A stretch of 64,000 nt of DNA from Gluconacetobacter diazotrophicus PA1 5 (GTDB taxonomy: Bacteria > Pseudomonadota > Alphaproteobacteria > Acetobacterales > Acetobacteraceae). The notes beneath the pieces were generated by a model. The model was not told where the DNA came from. It saw only the letters and a program-made list of their open reading frames with translations, and ran no database searches. The position numbers and the translations under genes are program-made. Below, piece after piece: positions 21,111-28,873 of the stretch; position 1 is the first letter of the stretch; every line of letters starts with the position of its first letter. The stretch covers positions 248,001 to 312,000 of the forward strand of contig NC_011365.1 of NCBI RefSeq assembly GCF_000021325.1. Direction: 5' to 3'.

Positions 21111-22241
21111 ATGCCCACCAAAGCCGTAACGGAAAGCCGACCCGACACCCGCCCCATCAGGCGCGAACCGGAACAGGACAGGCCGGAACAGGACCCGCGC
21201 GCCGTGCAACTGGCCCGCATCCATCACCTGCTCCAGGTCGCGATCCTGCTGGCCGTGATGGTCCTGTCGATCTGGCTGATCGGCGACGTGCTGATGGTGG
21301 TGTTCGCCGCGACCCTGATCGCGGTGATCCTGCATAATCTGGCGGCCATGGTCGAACGGCGGACGCGCCTGCCCTACTGGCTGGCGCTGAGCCTCGTGGT
21401 GGTCGTGCTGCTGGCCGCCATCGGCGGGCTGGGATGGAGCAGCGGCCCGGCGATTGCCGAACAGGCGACCCGGCTGCGCATCGCATTGACCACCCAGGCC
21501 CATTCGCTGCGCGGCCAGTTGAACGCCAGCACGATGGGACGCACGGTATTGGACTACCTGCCGCAATCCCTGGGCGGGAACCAGGCCGGGGGCGGCGATA
21601 ACGGCATGGGCTCGCGGATTGCCGGATCGATGACGGGTGTCCTGTCCTCGGCCTTCGGCGCGGCGGGCACGCTGGCGGTGATCCTGATCGCGGGCCTGTA
21701 TTTCGCGCTGTCGCCGGCGCTGTACGTCAACGGACTGCTGCGGCTGATCCCACCGGGGCACCGGCCAGCGGCACGGACGCTGCTGCTGGTCGCGGGCCGC
21801 ACCCTGTGGGCCTGGACGGCGGGACAGGCGCTGGACATGCTGGTCGTCGGCATCCTGTCGGGGGTGGGGCTGTGGTTCATCGGCGTGCCGCTGGCGCTGG
21901 CGCTGGGCGTCGTCGCGGGCATGGCCAATTTCATCCCCTATATCGGCGCCTTCATCGGGGCGGTGCCGGCCATCCTGCTGGGCCTGTCGCAGGGCACGCG
22001 CGAAGGGCTGCTGGTCATGGCGCTGTATGCCGCGATCCAGTTTTTCGAAGGCAATGTGATGGCGCCGCTGATCCAACGCCACGCAGTCCAGATGCCGCCG
22101 GGCCTGACCATCCTGTCGCAGACCGTGTTCGGCACCATCCTGGGCCTGCCCGGCCTGGTCCTGGCCTCGCCGCTGACCGCGGCCCTGCTGGCCATGATGG
22201 ACCGCGCCACTCCGCCGCTGGATGAGGAGGACCGCGTCTGA
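21111..22241 (+). CDS. AI-2E family transporter (PerM-like permease)
   Basis: 376 aa from the ATG at 21111. A charged N-terminal tail of about 35 residues is followed by a pair of helices (LLQVAILLAVMVLSIWLIGDVLMVVFAATLIAV region), then a third helix, a soluble segment (about 105-185) and five more helices ending near residue 365. GVPLALALGVVAGMANFIPYIGAFIGAVPAILL is the strongly conserved family segment. Members are named for autoinducer-2 export but many have other or unknown substrates, including Na+/H+ exchange. The neighbours give no clue to the ligand. Confidence 0.85.
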   Translation: MPTKAVTESRPDTRPIRREPEQDRPEQDPRAVQLARIHHLLQVAILLAVMVLSIWLIGDVLMVVFAATLIAVILHNLAAMVERRTRLPYWLALSLVVVVLLAAIGGLGWSSGPAIAEQATRLRIALTTQAHSLRGQLNASTMGRTVLDYLPQSLGGNQAGGGDNGMGSRIAGSMTGVLSSAFGAAGTLAVILIAGLYFALSPALYVNGLLRLIPPGHRPAARTLLLVAGRTLWAWTAGQALDMLVVGILSGVGLWFIGVPLALALGVVAGMANFIPYIGAFIGAVPAILLGLSQGTREGLLVMALYAAIQFFEGNVMAPLIQRHAVQMPPGLTILSQTVFGTILGLPGLVLASPLTAALLAMMDRATPPLDEEDRV

Positions 22242-22242
22242 C

Positions 22243-22824
22243 CTATAGAAAGGGGCGGATATCCAGGCCGCGCATGCCGGCGTGTCCGGCCGCTGCCAGT
22301 CCCTCGTTGCTGTCTTCCAGGACCAGGCAGGTGCGCGGTGCCGCGTCCAGGCGGCGCGCGGCCTCCAGGAACAGGTCGGGGGCGGGCTTGGGGCGGGCCA
22401 CGTCGTCGATGGTCACGACCGTGTCGAACAGCGTCATCAGGCCGGTATGGCTCAGTGCCGCCGTGACGATTTCCCGCGACCCGCTGGACGCCACCGCCAT
22501 GGGCAACTGGCCGCGATAGCGCCGTGCCAGGTCGGCGACGATGCCGATTTCCCGCAGCTCCGCCATGGTGGCCAGCACGCCCTGCCGCGCGGCGCGCACG
22601 ATCGCGGCGCGGTCCAGCGTGCGGCCCAGTTCCGCTTCGATCAGGTCCAGCACCATGTGCTCGGACAGGCCGCCCCGGCCATGGAACCACTCGGGCGCCA
22701 TCCTGTGGTCGGCCACGGTTTCGAAGGCGCCCAGCCACGCCTTCAGGTAAAGCGGCAGGGAATCGACCAGCGTGCCGTCACAATCGAAGATCAGGGCCGT
22801 CGTATCGGGCGGGACGACGATCAT
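22243..22824 (-). CDS. HAD superfamily phosphatase / beta-phosphoglucomutase-like
   Basis: 193 aa. All four HAD motifs are visible: FDCDGTLVDS (motif I, nucleophile Asp), ASSGS (II), KPAPDLF (III lysine) and EDSNEGLAAA (IV). A small helical cap lies between motifs I and II, as in beta-phosphoglucomutase and phosphoglycolate phosphatase. It hydrolyses or moves a phosphate on a small sugar phosphate. The start overlaps the upstream hypothetical gene by 4 bp, so it belongs to the minus-strand run with the DegT aminotransferase and dehydratase. The substrate is not identifiable. Confidence 0.85.
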   Translation of the reverse strand: MIVVPPDTTALIFDCDGTLVDSLPLYLKAWLGAFETVADHRMAPEWFHGRGGLSEHMVLDLIEAELGRTLDRAAIVRAARQGVLATMAELREIGIVADLARRYRGQLPMAVASSGSREIVTAALSHTGLMTLFDTVVTIDDVARPKPAPDLFLEAARRLDAAPRTCLVLEDSNEGLAAAGHAGMRGLDIRPFL

Positions 22825-23312
22825 GGAAACGCGGTTCGCTCATAGGGCTGCTGGTCGACCATCTGGCGCAGCACGGCGAAATCCTTTTCCGGAAACCTCT
22901 CGATCCGGATCACGGCGCCGGGCCTGTCCTCCAGGAACAGGGTGGCGTTCCAGTCGGCGGCGCTGATGCCGGTCCACAGGGTGATGACATAGGGCACCGG
23001 CTTGCCGTCCGGGCCGGCCGGGCGGTCGGCGGTCAGGGTGATCGTCGCGTCACCCGATGACGGCGGCGTCTGCCCCAGCGGGCCCCAGCCGCCACGATGC
23101 TGCTGCAGCCAGTCGTTCAGGGTCCGGATCTCGGCAGCCGACAGCGCGCGCTGCTGGCGCATGGGCCCCACGCTGATCACGCCCGCGTTCATGTGGGGAA
23201 TGGTCAGCGGCCGGAAGTTGGGGATCGCAAACGACCATACCACCGTCGCAGTGGCCACCGCGAACGCCAGGCATCCCAGAATCCCCAGCAGCAGCGCGTT
23301 TTCCCGTTTCAT
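22821..23312 (-). CDS. Hypothetical membrane-anchored periplasmic protein
   Basis: 163 aa, family not recognised. One N-terminal helix (residues about 7-28) would anchor it in the inner membrane, with the rest in the periplasm. The soluble part has an ALSAAEIRTLNDWLQQHRGGWG segment, a beta-rich stretch and a closing ERFPEKDFAVLRQMVD helix; no catalytic motif is evident and there are no cysteines after the anchor. It sits 19 bp after the DegT gene and overlaps the HAD gene, so it is probably expressed with the sugar genes. Confidence 0.7.
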   Translation of the reverse strand: MKRENALLLGILGCLAFAVATATVVWSFAIPNFRPLTIPHMNAGVISVGPMRQQRALSAAEIRTLNDWLQQHRGGWGPLGQTPPSSGDATITLTADRPAGPDGKPVPYVITLWTGISAADWNATLFLEDRPGAVIRIERFPEKDFAVLRQMVDQQPYERTAFP

Positions 23313-23331
23313 GGTCTCGGTCTCTCTCGTC

Positions 23332-24474
23332 TTATCCGCGAACCGCCGCGATGACCCGCGCGACGTCCGCGTCCGTCAGTTCGGGGTGAATGGGCAGCGC
23401 GAGAATACGGGAAGACAGATCTTCGGCAACAGGCAAGCACGTGCCGTCGTGATGGGCCTGATATGCGGGCTGCAGGTGCAGGGGACGGGGATAATAGATC
23501 GCCGACGGCACGCCCTTCGCGCGCAGCCGCTCCTGCAACGCCGCGCGTGCGGCCTCGCTTTCCACCAGCACGGCATAGATCGCCCACGCGCTGTGCGAAT
23601 CCGGGACGCGCGCGGGGGTCGTGACATGGTGGGCCAGGCCGGCATCATAGGCGCCGGCAATCTCCTCCCGCCGGGCCAGTTCGGCGTCGAATCCTTCCAG
23701 CTTCGCCAGCAGCACCGCGGCCTGGAGCGTATCCAGGCGGCCGTTCATGCCGGTCCGCAGGACCTCGTATCGCGTCTTGCCCTCGCCGTGGGTACGCAGC
23801 GAACGGTAGACGTCCGCGCGCTCGGGGTCGTCGGTCAGGATCGCGCCGCCGTCGCCGTAGCCGCCCAGCGGCTTGGACGGGAAGAAGGACAGCGTGGTGG
23901 CCGTGGCCTCGCGCCCCAGCTTGCGTCCCGTCAGCGCGCCACCGAACGATTGTGCGCAATCGTCCATCAGGAACAGCCCCTCGCGCGCCGCGATGGCCCG
24001 CAATTCGGGCCAGGGGGCCGGCTGGCCGAACAGGTCCACGCCCACGATGGCACGCGGTCGCAGGGTTCCGGCGGCGCGGACATCGGCAATCCGCTTCTCC
24101 AGGCTGGCCGGGTCGATCTGGAACGTCCGGGGATCGACATCGACGAAGACCGGCGTCGCGTGCAGCAGCAGCGGCACCTCGGCCGTCGCGGTATAGGTGA
24201 AGGCCGGCAGGAAGACCGCGTCGCCGGGTCCGATGCCCTCGGCCATCATGACGATCTGGATCGCATCGGTGCCCGACGACACGCCGACGCATTCCCTGGC
24301 GCCGGCATAGGTGGCCAGGGCCTGTTCCAGTTCCGCCACCTCGGGTCCCATCACGAAACGGCAATGCGCCATGACGGCATCCACCCGCCGCCGGATGGCG
24401 TCGCCCAGCCGCGCCTGCTGCGCGGGCAGGTCGAGGAACGCGATGGGGGAAAGCGTCTCGGGGGAGGCGGTCAT
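23332..24474 (-). CDS. DegT/DnrJ/EryC1/StrS sugar aminotransferase
   Basis: 380 aa PLP enzyme that aminates keto-sugar nucleotides. The start FLDLPAQQARLGDAI, SSGTDAIQI for cofactor phosphate, MDDCAQSFGG for the ring-contacting residues and the Schiff-base lysine K201 in FFPSKPLGGYGDGG are all characteristic. Its ATG overlaps the stop of the FlaA1-like dehydratase by 4 bp, so the two steps are coupled: dehydration and oxidation at C4/C6, then transfer of an amino group, probably from glutamate. The product may be a UDP-4-amino-4,6-dideoxy-hexose as in bacillosamine-type pathways, by inference. Confidence 0.9.
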   Translation of the reverse strand: MTASPETLSPIAFLDLPAQQARLGDAIRRRVDAVMAHCRFVMGPEVAELEQALATYAGARECVGVSSGTDAIQIVMMAEGIGPGDAVFLPAFTYTATAEVPLLLHATPVFVDVDPRTFQIDPASLEKRIADVRAAGTLRPRAIVGVDLFGQPAPWPELRAIAAREGLFLMDDCAQSFGGALTGRKLGREATATTLSFFPSKPLGGYGDGGAILTDDPERADVYRSLRTHGEGKTRYEVLRTGMNGRLDTLQAAVLLAKLEGFDAELARREEIAGAYDAGLAHHVTTPARVPDSHSAWAIYAVLVESEAARAALQERLRAKGVPSAIYYPRPLHLQPAYQAHHDGTCLPVAEDLSSRILALPIHPELTDADVARVIAAVRG

Positions 24475-26453
24475 GGGGTCATGGTCCTTTCGGCGTCGGT
24501 CGGGTCCGCGAGCCTATCGCGCACGTCGCCGGTCGGGTTATGGGCGAATTCGGGAACGAGGCTCCCGATCAGCGCAAGGACGGCCGGAGTATCCTCGGCG
24601 CGGCAGGCGGCTTCCAGCGTGTCGATCGCCAGGCCGACGGCCCCACGGTCCACCATGCGGGGGGTCGCCATCTTCAGGCCCGGATGGTCGGTCGCGACCG
24701 GGGCCTCGCGCCCATGGAACAGTTCCTCGAACAGCTTTTCCCCCGGACGCAGGCCGGTGAAGCGGATCGGCACGTCCTGGTCGGGGCGCAGGCCGGCCAG
24801 GCGGATCATCTGCCGCGCCAGGTCGACGATCCGGATCGGCTTGCCCATGTCCAGGACGAAGATGCCGCCGCTGCGCAGCAGCGTGTCCGTGCCGCTGCCC
24901 GCGCGGGCGCGGATGGTGCCGCGCACGCTGGCCTGCAGCACCAGCCCCACGGCCTCGGACACCGTCATGAAATAGCGCTGCATGTCGGGGTGGGTAACCG
25001 TCAGCGGCCCGCCCCGTTCCAGTTGCCGGCGGAACAGGGGCACCACCGATCCCGTCGAACCCAGGACGTTGCCGAACCGTACGGTGACGCACCGCATCAC
25101 GCCGGATTCGTCGCCGGTGCGGGCCTCGACATCCAGGGCCTGGCAATACATCTCGGCCGCGCGCTTGGAGGCCCCCATCAGGCTGGACGGATTCACCGCC
25201 TTGTCCGTCGAGACCATGACCAGGGCGCGGGCGCCATGCCGCGCCGCCGCGTCCGCGACGATCCGGGTGCCGATGACGTTCGTCAGCACCCCCTCGCACG
25301 GATTGGCCTCGACCATCGGCACGTGTTTCAGTGCCGCCGCGTGGAACACCAGTTCGGGACGGTACTGCGCGCAGACCTGTTCGATCCGCGCCCGGTCGCG
25401 GATATCGGCCAGGATCGTCTCGCGCCGCAGCCGGGGCGCGCGTTCCGACAGTTCCACGTCGATCTGCCACAGCGCGAATTCGCCATGGTCCAGCAGCAGC
25501 AGGCGGCCGGGCTCGTATTCCGCGATCTGCCGCGCCAGTTCCGACCCGATCGAGCCGCCGGCCCCGGTCACCAAGACGGTGCGGCCGCCCAGCAGGGCCG
25601 CCATGCCGTCATGGTCCAGCCCGACCTGGGGACGGTTCAGCAGGTCCTCGATCGCGACGGGGCGCAGTTCCAGCCGGTCGGCGGGCGTCAGGTCGGTCAG
25701 GACCGGCGCCCGCAGGACGGTCAGTCCCCGCCGCTCGGCCACCTGCATGATCTCGGCCAGGTCCTCGCCCCGGAACGCGGCATCGGTGATGACCAGCCGC
25801 TCGGGCCGGCCGCCATGCCCGTCCAGGCGGGCCAGGATGTCGTCCATTCCCTCGACATGGCCCAGGATGGGAATGCCGTGGATGCGCCGCCCGGCCTGCC
25901 GCCGCCCCTGGGTGACGATGCCGGCCACGCGAAAGGCGGGATCGGGCGCGCGTTCGACCGCGCGGATGAACAGGTCGGCCGAATTGTCCGAGCCGACCAG
26001 GATCACCTGGCTGGATGCCTGCCGCCGCGCCGTGCGGCGATAGGATAGCCGGTAGATGATCCGTATCCCGCCCATCAGCGTCAGCAGCACCAGGGCATGG
26101 ATGATGGGAAAGGTCGGGGTCGGGATCGGAAAGCCGGTGACATGCAGGCCCAGCGCGAACAGGATGGCGCTGGCCACCGAGGCACCCGCGATGTTCAGCA
26201 GGTCGCCCACCCCCGAAAACCGCCAATATTGCTGCTGCACACGAAACGGCAGGCCGCTGATGATCAGGGTGATGGCGCCGCCCGCGACGAACCAGAGCGG
26301 ATGCAGCAGGCCGCCGCGCGGGTCGGCCAGCCAGCGTGCCAGCGGCGCCGACAGGGCGGCGAGAAGGCCGTCCAGCAGGACATTGACGGCGATGCGGTTG
26401 ACCGGGCGCCGCCTGTCGGCCGGCAGAGGGGGATCAGGGCGTTGCGAGGCCAT
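24471..26453 (-). CDS. Membrane nucleoside-diphosphate-sugar dehydratase/epimerase (FlaA1/WbpM/CapD type)
   Basis: 660 aa from the ATG at 26453, with GGGA upstream; an ATG at 26465 is possible. Four N-terminal membrane helices (about 20-125) precede a CoA-binding-like Rossmann domain (ILVGSDNSADLF near 150) and a C-terminal extended SDR domain with GAGGSIGSELARQ. The catalytic STDKAVNPSSLMGASKRAAE has Asp-Lys and Met in place of the usual Tyr, as in inverting or membrane 4,6-dehydratases. It converts UDP-GlcNAc or similar to a 4-keto-6-deoxy sugar. First gene of the minus-strand sugar operon, divergent from the glycosyltransferase. Confidence 0.9.
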   Translation of the reverse strand: MASQRPDPPLPADRRRPVNRIAVNVLLDGLLAALSAPLARWLADPRGGLLHPLWFVAGGAITLIISGLPFRVQQQYWRFSGVGDLLNIAGASVASAILFALGLHVTGFPIPTPTFPIIHALVLLTLMGGIRIIYRLSYRRTARRQASSQVILVGSDNSADLFIRAVERAPDPAFRVAGIVTQGRRQAGRRIHGIPILGHVEGMDDILARLDGHGGRPERLVITDAAFRGEDLAEIMQVAERRGLTVLRAPVLTDLTPADRLELRPVAIEDLLNRPQVGLDHDGMAALLGGRTVLVTGAGGSIGSELARQIAEYEPGRLLLLDHGEFALWQIDVELSERAPRLRRETILADIRDRARIEQVCAQYRPELVFHAAALKHVPMVEANPCEGVLTNVIGTRIVADAAARHGARALVMVSTDKAVNPSSLMGASKRAAEMYCQALDVEARTGDESGVMRCVTVRFGNVLGSTGSVVPLFRRQLERGGPLTVTHPDMQRYFMTVSEAVGLVLQASVRGTIRARAGSGTDTLLRSGGIFVLDMGKPIRIVDLARQMIRLAGLRPDQDVPIRFTGLRPGEKLFEELFHGREAPVATDHPGLKMATPRMVDRGAVGLAIDTLEAACRAEDTPAVLALIGSLVPEFAHNPTGDVRDRLADPTDAERTMTP

Positions 26454-26520
26454 TGTCCCGACCATATAGCCCAGCCCATTCCGTGCTAGATAGAGTCATG
26501 ACGACAAAAACCCCTGGCGC

Positions 26521-27555
26521 ATGAACCATTTCGTTTTTCCCCCCTCCGTCCCGTTCGCTTTTCTGCTGTTCGCCGTCTGGTCCGGCGCCGCGCTGATGGT
26601 GGCCGGTGCGATCCGCCTGGGGGTTCTGGACCATCCGGGCCATCGCAGTTCGCACACCCGCCCCACCCCCAAGGGCGGGGGAATCGGGGTAGTGACCGCG
26701 TTCGTGCTGGCGGTGCCGGCGGCGCGGCTGCTGCACGGCCTGCCCATGCTGACGCCGGCGGTCGCGGGGCTGCTGGCCGCGACCATCCTGCTGGGCGGGG
26801 TCTCGTGGCTGGATGACGTCTATCAATGGCCGCCCAGCCTGAAGCTGGCGGCGCAGTTCGCCGCGTCGATCCTGGTGGTGGCCACCGGCCCGCATCCGAC
26901 GGGAATCGCGATGCCGATCGGGGGCGCCGTGCTGTCGGTCGGGGTGCTGGTGTTCATGACCAATGCCGTCAATTTCATGGATGGATTGAACGGCCTGGCA
27001 TCGGGATCGATCCTGCTGGCCTGCCTGGTCATCGGCGGACTGGCATCCGGCGGCGCGGATCGGGCCGGGCTGGGCGACATGGCGCTGATCCTGGCGGCGG
27101 CGCTGGCCGGATTCCTGCCGTTCAATTTCCCGGCAGCCCGAATTTTCATGGGGGATGTCGGCAGTCAGAGCTGCGGCCTGCTGATGGGCGCCTTCGGCCT
27201 GGCCGGTGCCGCCGGGGGAACCGGGGGCGGGCTGGGGCTGGCGGTTCCGCTGCTGATGGCGGGTCTGCTCTACGATGTCGGCTATACCCTGCTGCGCCGC
27301 TGGCGGAACGGCGCGCGGCTGGTGGAAAGCCACCGCGAACATCTCTATCAGCTTGCCACCCAGGCCGGGATGTCACCGGTCGTGGTGACGCTGGTGCAAT
27401 GGGCGTTCGTACTGTGGGGCGGTGTCGCGGCCCTGCTGATGCAGCAGGGGCGAACCGGCCCCGCCGGCGCCCTGGTCCTGGTCCTGTTGCCGCAACTGGG
27501 CTGGACCGGGATCGTCCGGGGCCGGATACGGCGCATGCCGCCGCGCGACGCCTGA
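26521..27555 (+). CDS. Polyprenyl-phosphate N-acetylhexosamine-1-phosphate transferase (MraY/WecA/TagO family)
   Basis: 344 aa integral membrane enzyme with about 10 helices. It moves a sugar-1-phosphate from a UDP-sugar to undecaprenyl phosphate at the cytoplasmic face. Family motifs are HTRPTPKGGGIGV, the Mg-binding DDVYQWPPS, NAVNFMDGLNGLA, NFPAARIFMGDVGSQ and the final HREHLYQ in place of the HIHH of MraY. This points to the WecA/WbpL side of the family, not peptidoglycan MraY. It is divergent from the dehydratase and could start the polysaccharide or glycan unit those genes supply. Confidence 0.88.
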   Translation: MNHFVFPPSVPFAFLLFAVWSGAALMVAGAIRLGVLDHPGHRSSHTRPTPKGGGIGVVTAFVLAVPAARLLHGLPMLTPAVAGLLAATILLGGVSWLDDVYQWPPSLKLAAQFAASILVVATGPHPTGIAMPIGGAVLSVGVLVFMTNAVNFMDGLNGLASGSILLACLVIGGLASGGADRAGLGDMALILAAALAGFLPFNFPAARIFMGDVGSQSCGLLMGAFGLAGAAGGTGGGLGLAVPLLMAGLLYDVGYTLLRRWRNGARLVESHREHLYQLATQAGMSPVVVTLVQWAFVLWGGVAALLMQQGRTGPAGALVLVLLPQLGWTGIVRGRIRRMPPRDA

Positions 27556-27601
27556 TCCGGCATCGCGCGGCGGGACGGTCCAGGACCGCCTGGTCGCCGC
27601 C

Positions 27602-28063
27602 TTATTTGGTCAGGGTCAGTTCCAGGCCCTGCGCCGCGCCGGCCAGGCGTGCGCCCTTGGACAGCGTCTCGATGCGGATCGTCACGTTATTGCCGTTATG
27701 CATCAACGTGCCGCCGACCCCGTTGCCCAGCGTCGCCTCGCCATTCGCGGCCACATAGGTCCCGTCGAAATCATGCAGGTGCTTCAAATTGTAGACCGTG
27801 CCGGTACTGACAACGGACGAATAGCCCACAGCGGCGATCGACCCGCCTTTGACCGTGAAATGATAGGTATGGTGGCCATAGGTCAGGGTGCCGTTGCCCC
27901 AGGTCCAGCCGACGCCGACATCGGCCGATTTGGCAACGAGGCGAATATGCCCCGATGGCGTCCCCAGGTCGTCGGCGGCCCGTGCCGCCGACCCGGGAAG
28001 GGACGCCGCCAGAAACGGAGTCGCAAGAACGGCTGCGGCAGCCACGCGTGTTGCCAGTCGCAT
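27602..28063 (-). CDS. Conserved exported protein of unknown function
   Basis: 153 aa from the ATG at 28063, with AAGGAT upstream. A clear Sec signal peptide ends near residue 29 (AARAADDLG). The mature part of about 120 residues is predicted beta-rich and glycine-rich: VAKSADVGVGWTWGNGTLTYGHHTYHFTVKGGSIAAVG, then VYNLKHLHDFDGTYVA, GEATLGNGVGG and a last strand GLELTLTK. It has no cysteine and no enzyme motif. I do not recognise a characterised family. It stands alone between the GT4 gene and the MarR-like gene, about 240 bp from the latter. Confidence 0.75.
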   Translation of the reverse strand: MRLATRVAAAAVLATPFLAASLPGSAARAADDLGTPSGHIRLVAKSADVGVGWTWGNGTLTYGHHTYHFTVKGGSIAAVGYSSVVSTGTVYNLKHLHDFDGTYVAANGEATLGNGVGGTLMHNGNNVTIRIETLSKGARLAGAAQGLELTLTK

Positions 28064-28303
28064 GATCTTATCCTTGTCTGTCGGATGAATAACTCGGGGT
28101 ACAGGGGCGGAACCACGCGGCGGACCCGTGCGGCCCGTCGTTGCGATGTGCACCTGCCTGTGCCGGGCGCATTGTCTCGGGCACAGTTCGCCAACCGCTG
28201 CCCTCAAGGCAACGACAGGCGGCGAATACACGCGCCATTCCATGGTTCCAGCCGACCGGAACCGGCGGCCATCCCCGCGGGAACAGCCGCCAGACCGGAT
28301 TTC

Positions 28304-28714
28304 TTAGCCGGCGGCGCGGCGCGGGGCGCGTTCCTCGCCCCGGACGACCTTGCCGGTACGGGCGGTCGCGGGGACGCCGGCGGCTTCGTTCATGATCGAG
28401 CGCAGTTCGCGCAGGTAGGCCGCGCCCTTGAGCGTGCGCTGCACCAGCACCGAGCGGCGATCCATCGGGTCCACCTTGCGGCGGGCCAGATCCAGTTCAC
28501 CCAGCCGGTCGAGCGCACGGGTGATGGCGGGCTTCGACACGTTCAGGGTCGAGGCCAGGCCGCGCACCGTGTGGGCCCCTTCCTGCAGGTAGCAGGTCAG
28601 GAACACGCCAAGCTGGCGAGCCGACAGGTCGGGCCCGTCACGGCGGACCATCGCGACCACCGTGTCGCGCAGGGTGCTGATCAATTGATCAGATGTGGAC
28701 GAATTCTGGGCCAT
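28304..28714 (-). CDS. MarR-like winged-helix regulator
   Basis: 136 aa from the ATG at 28714 with AGGAAAGG upstream. The centre carries a winged helix-turn-helix of the MarR kind: LSARQLGVFLTCYLQEGAHTVRGLASTLNVSKPAITRALDRLGELDLARR, followed by the wing PMDRRSVLVQRTLKG. The C-terminus is basic (RGEERAPRR). The usual N-terminal dimerisation helix is short. Ligand and targets are unknown; three phased AT-rich repeats just upstream could be its own operator. The neighbouring unknown exported protein is a possible target only by proximity. Confidence 0.82.
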   Translation of the reverse strand: MAQNSSTSDQLISTLRDTVVAMVRRDGPDLSARQLGVFLTCYLQEGAHTVRGLASTLNVSKPAITRALDRLGELDLARRKVDPMDRRSVLVQRTLKGAAYLRELRSIMNEAAGVPATARTGKVVRGEERAPRRAAG

Positions 28715-28804
28715 AATGAAAACCTTTCCTGACGGGCCGTCGGAAGGCCCCACGTTCAAGCCTGAGGGCCGGCGCTGCCGGAGCCCCTCAGTCATTCCAA
28801 TGCT

Positions 28805-28853
28805 CTATATAGTTTCAGAATGCGGCATATATAAGTCCGAGCCGCCATATAGT
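28805..28853 (-). promoter_or_regulatory. Three phased AT-rich repeats upstream of the MarR-like gene
   Basis: In this GC-rich region three ATATAG/ATATAA elements occur at 28807, 28829 and 28847, about 18-22 bp or two helical turns apart. They lie 90-140 bp before the MarR-like start and could be promoter and operator sequence; no protein is known to bind them. Confidence 0.4.
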
Positions 28854-28873
28854 TCATTCCCTAAATCGTTACT

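Noticed and set aside
27556..27601. Possible terminator between the glycosyltransferase and the exported-protein gene
   Set aside because: The palindromic GGTCC/GGACC region is short, with interrupted pairing and no T run on either side.
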